Assembly (NCBI GenBank): GCA_018654125.1
Contig: JABIME010000101.1
Location: 1 to 13,302, forward strand
Direction of reading: 5' to 3'
Origin: Candidatus Cloacimonadota bacterium
Lineage (GTDB): Bacteria > Cloacimonadota > Cloacimonadia > Cloacimonadales > TCS61
Length of the DNA stretch: 13,302 bases
The position numbers were made by a program, and so were the translations under genes. Below the pieces are notes generated by a model that did no database searches, was not told where the DNA came from, and worked only from the letters and a program-made list of their open reading frames with translations. Shown here one piece after another: positions 7,443 through 13,302 of the stretch (positions are counted from its first letter, which is position 1; each line of letters opens with the position of its first letter).

Positions 7443-7477
7443 GTACGCAGGAGTACAATATGCGTTCATTTACGGAC
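7443..7477. promoter_or_regulatory. Enhancer pair A/B for the NtrC-type regulator (candidate)
   Basis: Site A (7443-7456) is GTAC-N6-GTAC and site B (7464-7477) is GTTC-ATTTAC-GGAC. Both fit the dyad GTNC-N6-GNAC, and their starts are 21 bp apart, so they lie on the same face of the helix. Relative to the predicted permease start (7361) they span about -82 to -116, the normal range for NtrC-family enhancers. Which protein binds is inferred from the adjacent regulator gene. Confidence 0.55.
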
Positions 7478-7591
7478 ATTTTGCACAGCATAAAATCGAC
7501 CTAACTTAAATGCTAAATTATGGCTCAGATTTCCGTTGGATCTTTTAGTTTATCTATAAATACATTCCTTGTCTTTGAAGTGATAAAATAT

Positions 7592-7626
7592 GTTCAAATA
7601 CGAACATAATCTGATCGTATTTGTAC
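7592..7626. promoter_or_regulatory. Enhancer pair C/D for the NtrC-type regulator (candidate)
   Basis: Site C (7592-7605) is GTTC-AAATAC-GAAC, the centre of a perfect 7+7 dyad TATGTTC...GAACATA. Site D (7613-7626), read on the minus strand, is GTAC-AAATAC-GATC, with one mismatch to GTNC-N6-GNAC and the same AAATAC centre as C. The starts are again 21 bp apart. The pair spans about -93 to -127 from the predicted kinase-operon start (7719). Confidence 0.6.
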
Positions 7627-7691
7627 AATTATGAAGGGATAACAATAATATGTAATGATCTAACATACTGTAAAATAGGACGATAAAAAAA

Positions 7692-7709
7692 TTGGTATAG
7701 AAAATGCAA
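7692..7709 (+). promoter_or_regulatory. Sigma-54 (-24/-12) promoter of the kinase/regulator operon
   Basis: TTGGTATAGAAAATGCAA fits TGGYAYR-N4-NTGCW with GG (7694-7695) and GC (7706-7707) at the required 12-bp distance. The base before TGC is A instead of the usual T, so it is weaker than the other two. The predicted start near 7719 leaves a leader of about 150 nt. Control of a regulator by its own sigma factor would mean positive autoregulation. Confidence 0.6.
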
Positions 7710-7815
7710 TAATTATGCAGAAATTGATAGTATTAAGATGAATATTTTTTCGAAGTAGATTTAAGCAGTAAGCAATAAATCAACGCCACGCACATAAGGT
7801 AATTAGGAAGAAGAT

Positions 7816-7850
7816 ATTAATAATTTCTATTATGATAGCTAATTATTAAT
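7816..7850 (+). other. A-T hairpin just upstream of the kinase ribosome site
   Basis: ATTAATAATT (7816-7825) and AATTATTAAT (7841-7850) form a perfect 10-bp inverted repeat with a 15-nt loop. It ends 9 nt before the AGGAG at 7860-7864. All pairs are A-U, so the RNA stem is of low stability. It could affect ribosome access or serve as a binding site. The alternative ATG at 7849 lies in its 3' arm. Confidence 0.45.
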
Positions 7851-7869
7851 GCTTAAAGTAGGAGCAAAA

Positions 7870-9564
7870 ATGAAAAGTATGAAGGAAAGGATTCATCAAG
7901 CTAACACTGAGCAGAATCTTGAGAAAAAAGTAGAGTTATTCAGCAAACTTGCTGTCAGTTATTGGCATCAATCCGATTTGAAAAACAGTAAAAAATTTGC
8001 TCAACTCACTCTGAACATGGCCCAAAATAATAATCTTCAGAACTTGGAAGCATCAGCTTTGAACACCTTAGGCTTAATCAATGTTTCATCCAATAATTAT
8101 GATAAAGCTTTGAATTATTTTTTACAAACTCTCAACGTCTATAAGAAGATCGATAATAATCCTGCTATTGCCATCTCTCTGGGAAATGTTGGTCTTATTT
8201 ATTTAAACATGAACGATTTGGATAAAGCCCTGGAATATTTCCTGAAAGCAAAGAGATACGTTCCACAAAAAGATGATTATAATGCAACTTATAACACTGA
8301 ATCAATTATTATCAATACCGGAATTGTATACCTTAGAATGAAAAGATATGATGAAGCTCTAAAGTATCTGGAAGAAGCATCTTCCTTTTGTTCAAAACAC
8401 AATCTAAAAAGAAGTGAAGCTATCATACTTGTGAATATTGGTGAAGCATATATGGCTTTAGATCAGCATGAACGGGCTATCCAATATTTTACTAAAGCTA
8501 TTGATGTTGCTCGTGAGTTAGAAGATAAAAAGATATTGATACCAGCTATGAATAATCTGGGAGCTTCTTATTGCAATTTGGGGCAATTCAAGGAAGCAGT
8601 AAAAACACATTCCAAGACACTCCAAATGGCAGAAGAATTGGGATATAAAGAATTTATCAAAAATATATATCTATATTTATCAAGGGATTACGAAAAACAG
8701 AAAGATTTTGAATCTGCCTTGAAATTTTATAAAAAACACTCAAAAATTAAAGACTCTCTTTTCACAGAAGAATTAACAAAGAGATTGGCAGATGTCTCTT
8801 CTTCTCATGAAATAGAGAGAAAAGAACTTCTTTCCAAACAGATGATGGAAAAAGCCGGAAGATTAGCTTCAATCGGTGTGATCTCAGGCGGTATAACTCA
8901 CGAAATCAATCAACCTGTCTGTGCTATTAAAATGAGTGCTGAAAGCATCTTATATTGGAACAAAAAAAATGATCTGATCTTACCGGAATACCTGGCAGAA
9001 GGCTTGGAAAATATTGTCGAAGCTAGCAATCGAATCGATGAGATAATTAAACACATGCGCTCATTCTGGAAGCTTCCAAAGACAAATTCGCTTAAACCGA
9101 TAGACATTAACGAAGCTGTGAAACATGCTCTAAATTTAATCGAAAGACAGCTTTATTCGCATGGAGTGTTTATTGAGACTAAATTGGCAAAGCAGAAACT
9201 ACTTATTTGTGCCGAATCAATCCATATCGAACAGATTATTCTGAATATTGTCACAAATGCAATCCATTCTCTGGATGATTCAAACCAAAAAGATAAGCGA
9301 ATACATATTTGTACCAGGAGTAAGGGCGATCATGCTGAAATAAAAATCTCTGATAATGGATCAGGCTTCGCTTTGGAAGTGGGAGAAAAAATTTACGACC
9401 CTTTTTATTCAACCAAATCACCTGACAAAGGAATGGGGTTAGGTTTGGCAATCGTGAAAAATTATGTAGAAAAATATAATGCTGACATCAAGGCCGGAAA
9501 TAAAAAATCCGGTGGTGCTGAGTTTGTGATAACGTTTAAAAAAAATGAGGGAGCAGAAAGTTGA
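7870..9564 (+). CDS. Soluble TPR-sensor histidine kinase
   Basis: A 564-residue kinase with no signal peptide or membrane segment, so it should sense a cytoplasmic signal or partner. Residues of about 20-290 hold roughly seven tetratricopeptide repeats (for example LNTLGLINVSSNNYDKALNY and VNIGEAYMALDQHERAIQYF). A charged helical linker follows (290-330). The dimerisation domain has the H-box GGITHEINQP with phospho-acceptor His344, of the NtrB/DctB type. The ATPase domain has the N-box (NIVTNAIHSL, N463), G1 (DNGSG, 495-499), F-box (DPFYST) and G2 (GMGLGLA, 521-527), all intact. The ATG at 7849 lacks a ribosome site; ATG 7870 has AGGAG at 7860-7864, so I start there. Its stop TGA overlaps the TTG start of the regulator, implying coupled translation and a cognate pair. 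TPRs suggest control by protein-protein contact, with the ligand unknown. Confidence 0.95.
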   Translation: MKSMKERIHQANTEQNLEKKVELFSKLAVSYWHQSDLKNSKKFAQLTLNMAQNNNLQNLEASALNTLGLINVSSNNYDKALNYFLQTLNVYKKIDNNPAIAISLGNVGLIYLNMNDLDKALEYFLKAKRYVPQKDDYNATYNTESIIINTGIVYLRMKRYDEALKYLEEASSFCSKHNLKRSEAIILVNIGEAYMALDQHERAIQYFTKAIDVARELEDKKILIPAMNNLGASYCNLGQFKEAVKTHSKTLQMAEELGYKEFIKNIYLYLSRDYEKQKDFESALKFYKKHSKIKDSLFTEELTKRLADVSSSHEIERKELLSKQMMEKAGRLASIGVISGGITHEINQPVCAIKMSAESILYWNKKNDLILPEYLAEGLENIVEASNRIDEIIKHMRSFWKLPKTNSLKPIDINEAVKHALNLIERQLYSHGVFIETKLAKQKLLICAESIHIEQIILNIVTNAIHSLDDSNQKDKRIHICTRSKGDHAEIKISDNGSGFALEVGEKIYDPFYSTKSPDKGMGLGLAIVKNYVEKYNADIKAGNKKSGGAEFVITFKKNEGAES

Positions 9565-10994
9565 GAATATTAGTTATTGATGATGATAAATTGATTTCTA
9601 AAGCGATAAGCGATTTCCTGAAGTATCAATTGAATCATGAAGTAACCGTTTGCGACAATGCTTTAGAAGGTGAAAAGATCTTTTCAAATTCTTCGTTTCC
9701 CATGATTATCAGTGATATTCGCATGCCTGGTATGGATGGTTTTACATTAACCAAGAAGATCAAAGACAATCCTGATGGTAAAGATACAGACATTGTATTA
9801 ATAACCGGTCATACAGATACGCAAAGTATTTTAGGTGCATTAAGAGCAGGTGCCTACGATTACCTGAGCAAACCAATTGATCTTGAGGAGCTCGTCACTG
9901 TTATTAGCAAGGTGGAAGATCATCAAAAGCTGCTTAAGGAAAATACTGTTTTACGTAATAAGTTCGATGAAAAGGTTCAATCTGAAACTGCCCTGATCAA
10001 TGATAAACTAAAAAAACTGCAATATGCTTATGCAGAAGTTTCAGGAATTGGTAAAGTTGGAATTTTTTCTGAAGAGATGAAACAGGTAACTGAAATGGCT
10101 AAAAAACTTCATGGTGATTCTACAATTCCCGTATTAATTCAAGGTGATTCTGGAACTGGGAAAGAGATCATCGCCAGAATGATACATTATGGAGATAATG
10201 ATTTTGGTAAACCTTTTGTCTCCTTAAACTGTGCGTCAATCACGCCTACTTTATTCGAAAGTGAACTATTTGGCCATGAAGCTGGAGCTTTTACGGGATC
10301 CAGCAGAAAAGGCCAGATGGGTAAAATGGAACTATCGAATGGTGGGACTCTATTTCTGGATGAGATTGGAGAACTACCGCTGGAAATGCAGCCGAAATTG
10401 TTAAAAGCTCTGCAAGATAGAGAGATTTACAGGGTAGGTGGATCTAGGAAAATTCCTCTTAATTTTCGATTGATCTGTGCAACAAATTGTAAACTTGAAA
10501 AAGGGATAGAAGAAAATCGTTTTCGTTTGGATCTATTTTACCGGATCAATAAAGCCAAAATAGCAATTCCTACCTTGCAACAACGTAAAGAAGACATCCT
10601 TCCTTTAGCCAGAATGTTCCTAGAAGAGTTTGCCAGGTTAAGGAAACAACCTGTCAAAATTCTGACTAAAGAAGCTACTATGGTTCTATTAAATTACGAT
10701 TGGCCTGGCAATGTACGACAGCTCCAAAATACAATGGAACAAGCTGCCTTTCTTTCTAATGATGATCTTTTGAATGCAGATCGGATCAAATCTCTGCTGG
10801 ATAAAAAAATGAATTCAACTGATTCTTCTGATAGTTTGAGTATTAGTTTTCCCGAACATGACCTTAGTTTGTATGATATTGAAAAGAAAGTTGTAGAAAA
10901 AATCCTAGCTAAGTTTGAAGGAAATAAAACTAAAACTGCTTCCTATCTGAAAATTTCCATTAATAAGGTTCGTCGAATAATCGGAGATCTATAA
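9561..10994 (+). CDS. NtrC-family sigma-54-dependent response regulator
   Basis: A 477-residue activator with the full three-domain layout. The receiver (1-120) has the acidic pocket D7-D8-D9, phospho-acceptor D52, T82 and K104. The AAA+ domain (about 155-395) has Walker A GDSGTGKE, Walker B GGTLFLDEIGEL and the arginine-finger region RFRLDLFYR. The C-terminal Fis-type helix-turn-helix contains NKTKTASYLKISINKVRRI. The sigma-54-contact loop reads GAFTGS instead of the near-invariant GAFTGA. The start is TTG at 9561, preceded by GAGGGAG (9547-9553) with a 7-nt spacer, and overlaps the kinase stop by 4 nt. It should bind enhancers and drive ATP-dependent open-complex formation by sigma-54 polymerase. 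Three sigma-54 promoter matches flank the operon, so its targets are probably local: itself, the permease and the downstream receiver/secreted-protein pair. Confidence 0.96.
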   Translation: MRILVIDDDKLISKAISDFLKYQLNHEVTVCDNALEGEKIFSNSSFPMIISDIRMPGMDGFTLTKKIKDNPDGKDTDIVLITGHTDTQSILGALRAGAYDYLSKPIDLEELVTVISKVEDHQKLLKENTVLRNKFDEKVQSETALINDKLKKLQYAYAEVSGIGKVGIFSEEMKQVTEMAKKLHGDSTIPVLIQGDSGTGKEIIARMIHYGDNDFGKPFVSLNCASITPTLFESELFGHEAGAFTGSSRKGQMGKMELSNGGTLFLDEIGELPLEMQPKLLKALQDREIYRVGGSRKIPLNFRLICATNCKLEKGIEENRFRLDLFYRINKAKIAIPTLQQRKEDILPLARMFLEEFARLRKQPVKILTKEATMVLLNYDWPGNVRQLQNTMEQAAFLSNDDLLNADRIKSLLDKKMNSTDSSDSLSISFPEHDLSLYDIEKKVVEKILAKFEGNKTKTASYLKISINKVRRIIGDL

Positions 10995-11030
10995 ACTAAC
11001 AAATTTTATCCGATCCATTCTGAATTTATA

Positions 11031-11057
11031 GTTCAATTTGAACGATTCAAAATGAAT
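11031..11057. promoter_or_regulatory. Two adjacent dyads upstream of the third sigma-54 promoter
   Basis: GTTC-AATTT-GAAC (11031-11043) and ATTC-AAAAT-GAAT (11045-11057) are perfect 4+4 dyads 14 bp apart, centred about 133-147 bp upstream of the predicted start at 11184. The half-sites match those of dyad C in the kinase/permease region, but the spacer is 5 bp instead of 6. They may be weaker or variant enhancers, or merely AT-rich palindromes; no T-run follows, so a terminator is unlikely. Confidence 0.3.
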
Positions 11058-11156
11058 TGATCTACCTTTTCATATAACTCATTACAATTTGTTCCTCAAA
11101 GCTTTAACTATCTATATATTAAACATATAAGTCTTACATTTCTCGACCTTTTCTGT

Positions 11157-11174
11157 TTGGTACACTATTTGCTA
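11157..11174 (+). promoter_or_regulatory. Sigma-54 (-24/-12) promoter of the receiver/secreted-protein operon
   Basis: TTGGTACACTATTTGCTA fits TGGYACR-N4-TTGCW with GG (11159-11160) and GC (11171-11172) at the required distance. The predicted start near 11184 gives a 27-nt leader to ATG 11211, which carries GGGAGG. It stands 162 bp after the sigma-54 activator gene, separating this pair from the kinase operon while keeping it under the same type of control. Confidence 0.75.
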
Positions 11175-11210
11175 CTTTCTTAGTTGTGAGAAAAAAGTGG
11201 GGGAGGAAAA

Positions 11211-11609
11211 ATGGAAAAGGATAATAAATTGATAATGGTGATTGATGATAATGAATTTACATTAAAAAGTATACGGTATGCGCTGAAAATAGGTGGTTTT
11301 CCAAATCATGGCTTCAAAGACCCGGAAGAAGCTCTATCAAAATATGATAAAAATATTTACCAGCTTATTATAACAGATTTTCGGATGCCAAAACTCAATG
11401 GGATCGATGTATTAAAATTGATCTTACAAATGAATAATGAAGCCAAAGTAATTATTTATTCTGCCTTTGCAGATGAAGAAACCCAGGCTGAAGCTTTAGA
11501 TCGGGGTGCCTATTTGTTCATGAAAAAACCATTTAACTATGAATTTCTAATTGAATCAATTCAGAGAATAAAAGCAGAAGATATACATGATAAAAGGGAA
11601 ATCATTTGA
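11211..11609 (+). CDS. Stand-alone receiver-domain (CheY-like) response regulator
   Basis: A 132-residue protein that is only a receiver domain. It has D12-D13, phospho-acceptor D56 (ITDFRMP), S84 in place of Thr (YSAFADE) and K106 (MKKPF), so phosphorylation should work. There is no output domain. Stand-alone receivers act in phosphorelays, as phosphate sinks, or by binding a partner. The start has GGGAGG at 11201-11206, four bases before ATG. It follows its own sigma-54 promoter and is 16 nt ahead of a secreted-protein gene, so the two are probably cotranscribed. Its likely phosphate donor is the TPR kinase upstream, which would make it a second target or competitor of the NtrC-type regulator; that link is inference. 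Confidence 0.93.
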   Translation: MEKDNKLIMVIDDNEFTLKSIRYALKIGGFPNHGFKDPEEALSKYDKNIYQLIITDFRMPKLNGIDVLKLILQMNNEAKVIIYSAFADEETQAEALDRGAYLFMKKPFNYEFLIESIQRIKAEDIHDKREII

Positions 11610-11625
11610 AAATAAGGAGATAATA

Positions 11626-13302
11626 ATGAAAATGTTTTTTTTGTTAGTGTTAGTATTGCTGGTCTCAGCAGGTTTATTTGCTGATAAAAGAGTAGAAGCA
11701 GCACCGTTGTTGAATGATGTTGGACCAGCATCAACAATCCCTGTGATCACAGACGAAGTTGGAGAGATCATATATTCACTTGATGTGGAGGGCATAGCAA
11801 ATGATAATCAACTGCTTGGTGTAGAATATGATGGTACTAATATATGGGCTACCGGTGGTGGAAATGGCGTAGATCCCAACTACCTCTACAAAATAGATCC
11901 GATTGCAGGAACCTTAGTTAATAGTTACGAACAACCAGCTGCCGCATTCGTCTGGGGAATTCGGGACCTGGCATATGTTGCCTCTGAAGGTAAAATCTAT
12001 GGTGGAAATGAGACTAATTTCTTCTCATTTGATATTGCTTCAGAAACCTGGACTACAGAATTTGGCACATCATTTGGAACTATCCGTGCTTTAGCTTATG
12101 ACGGTAACCATTTCTGGACAAAGAGTTTTAGTGATCCCATTTATGAATTTGATGTTAATGGTAATGTAATCAATATTTATGCTGATGATAACTCCGCCTA
12201 TGGTTTGGCTTATGACTCCTATGCAGATTGCTTATGGCTTTTTGCTGAACCAACCACATTTATTCAATATGATTTAAGTGGTGCACCAACCGGAACTTCT
12301 TACTCCGTTACTCTTGGTAATGCCGGAGTTATTGGAGGTGCATTCTATTACGAAGGTGGACTGGTTCCTGGTAAAACTATTTTAGGTTGTCTTGGACAAG
12401 GAGAAATTGATTTTCTTTACGGAATGGAACTGCGTGATGCTGAATCTCCTGATTCACCCTCAGCTCCTACAGATGTAACTGTTACCCCTGGCGCTAATGG
12501 TATTTACCAAGCTGATATTGGCTGGACTTGCCCAACTACGACAATTGGCGGAAACACTCTTACAGATCTTGATGAGATGAGAGTCTACAGAGATGGAACA
12601 CTCATCTACACAGATACAACTCCAACCGTTGGTGGCACAGGTTCTCACGTAGATTCTAGTATGCTATATGCAGGAATTTATACTTATGGTGTTGTTGGTT
12701 TTAATGATGCTGGTGAAGGAATCACGGTTGAGAGTACTATTTGGGTTGGAGAAGATGCTCCGGCAGCAGTTAATAATCTTAATTTAACTCAAACCTCTCC
12801 CGGCGATCTATCCGGAACACTTACCTGGGATAATCCCACAACCGGATTGCACGGTGGTGCTTTTAACAATGCTATTGGTGGTTATCATATCGAAAGAAAT
12901 GACGGTGTTCTATTTGAAGTAACTGGTTCAACAACATCATATATAGATAATACAATTCCTTTAGCTGGAGTATATTGCTACACAGTTGTTCCCTATAATT
13001 TAATTGGTGATGGTGGAAGTGTTACTTCCAATTTAGTTTTTATTGGTTCAGAGGGTTTTTTGATCTCAGAAGATTTCAGTGATGGTGTTCCACCAACTGG
13101 TTGGCATAGTGATGAAATGGGCCAATCAAATTGGGGATCTTCTACAGGAAACCATGCAGGCGGTTCTGGAATTGAGATGGTGCTAGCTTGGGAACCCTGT
13201 TTTATTGGTATATCAAGAATGTGTACAATGGTTCTGGATACATCAGATATGACAGAGATATTTATAGAATTCAAGCACTGTGTTGATGACTATTCAGGTG
13301 GA
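11626..13302 (+). CDS. Secreted multidomain protein: propeller, two FN3, choice-of-anchor-J-like (C-terminus beyond window)
   Basis: The frame stays open for 559 codons from ATG 11626 to the window edge, so the C-terminus is missing. AAGGAG lies six bases upstream. Residues 1-22 are a signal peptide (MKMFFLLVLVLLVSAGLFA-DK). Residues of about 60-265 repeat a strand pattern of the type GVEYDGTNIW, ALAYDGNHFW, GLAYDSYADCLW followed by a Y/F-x-x-D strand, which suggests a beta-propeller like NHL or glutaminyl-cyclotransferase-type repeats. About 280-375 and 380-475 are two fibronectin type III-like domains (SAPTDVTVTPG, WDNPTTG, GGYHIERND). From 480 (SEDFSDGVPPTGWH..., then L-D-T-S-D-M and FIEFKHCVDDYSGG) it resembles choice-of-anchor-J/MAM-type jelly rolls. 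Such proteins are cell-surface or released; a C-terminal sorting domain may lie outside the window. It is coexpressed with the receiver protein. Partner and function are unknown. Confidence 0.9.
   Translation, partial: MKMFFLLVLVLLVSAGLFADKRVEAAPLLNDVGPASTIPVITDEVGEIIYSLDVEGIANDNQLLGVEYDGTNIWATGGGNGVDPNYLYKIDPIAGTLVNSYEQPAAAFVWGIRDLAYVASEGKIYGGNETNFFSFDIASETWTTEFGTSFGTIRALAYDGNHFWTKSFSDPIYEFDVNGNVINIYADDNSAYGLAYDSYADCLWLFAEPTTFIQYDLSGAPTGTSYSVTLGNAGVIGGAFYYEGGLVPGKTILGCLGQGEIDFLYGMELRDAESPDSPSAPTDVTVTPGANGIYQADIGWTCPTTTIGGNTLTDLDEMRVYRDGTLIYTDTTPTVGGTGSHVDSSMLYAGIYTYGVVGFNDAGEGITVESTIWVGEDAPAAVNNLNLTQTSPGDLSGTLTWDNPTTGLHGGAFNNAIGGYHIERNDGVLFEVTGSTTSYIDNTIPLAGVYCYTVVPYNLIGDGGSVTSNLVFIGSEGFLISEDFSDGVPPTGWHSDEMGQSNWGSSTGNHAGGSGIEMVLAWEPCFIGISRMCTMVLDTSDMTEIFIEFKHCVDDYSGG

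Larger units (their letters stand above)
7339..7869. other. Divergent regulatory region with two sigma-54 promoters and four dyads
   Basis: No gene was found in these 531 bp; the best small frame (ATG at 7441, 22 codons) has no ribosome site. The region holds a minus-strand sigma-54 promoter near the permease, a plus-strand one for the kinase operon, two pairs of 14-bp dyads between them, and an A-T hairpin ahead of the kinase start. About 110 bp between the two dyad pairs (7480-7590) show nothing I recognise. Confidence 0.75.

Noticed and set aside
7441..7509. 22-codon plus-strand frame starting ATG TAC GCA
   Set aside because: No ribosome site and it overlaps the candidate enhancer pair A/B; more likely regulatory DNA.
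11556..11795. Minus-strand frame across the end of the receiver gene and the start of the secreted-protein gene
   Set aside because: It is the mirror of two well-supported plus-strand genes, has no ribosome site and no family features.

Overview
The window looks like the chromosome of a Gram-negative bacterium of the FCB superphylum, with Candidatus Cloacimonadota as my best guess. The reasons are the AT-rich genes, the lipoproteins, a DUF3078-like outer-membrane barrel, an 800-residue FtsX/MacB-type permease, and two long secreted proteins built from OB-like, cohesin-like, propeller, fibronectin type III and choice-of-anchor-J-like modules. The assignment rests on gene style only, because there is no rRNA or other marker gene. 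No tRNA, rRNA, CRISPR array or insertion sequence was seen.

Left part (1-2687): a secreted protein gene runs off the left edge on the minus strand. Divergent from it is a two-gene plus-strand unit, an MscS channel followed after 4 nt by a DUF3078-like barrel protein. Middle part (2726-7338): everything is on the minus strand. In transcription order these are an orphan ABC-type permease, an in-frame ORF remnant, a NimA-like flavoprotein, a lipoprotein of unknown function, two tandem hairpin repeats, a small Bor-like lipoprotein, a rho-independent terminator, and a Nudix hydrolase whose start codon directly abuts that terminator. Right part (7870-13302): a soluble TPR-histidine kinase overlaps an NtrC-type sigma-54 response regulator by 4 nt. 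Then come a stand-alone receiver protein and a long secreted protein that is cut by the right edge.

The most interesting content is the regulatory wiring. Three sequences fit the sigma-54 -24/-12 promoter pattern with exact GG-N10-GC spacing. One is in front of the permease (minus strand), one in front of the kinase/regulator pair (plus strand), and one in front of the receiver/secreted-protein pair (plus strand). In the 531-bp divergent region, two pairs of dyads close to GTNC-N6-GNAC lie about 80-130 bp upstream of the predicted sigma-54 start sites. Within each pair the two dyads are exactly 21 bp (two helical turns) apart. This is the expected layout for enhancer sites of an NtrC-family activator. 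I infer a self-contained circuit in which the kinase and regulator activate their own operon, the divergent permease, and the downstream receiver plus secreted protein. The promoter and enhancer calls are read from sequence; the wiring is inference.
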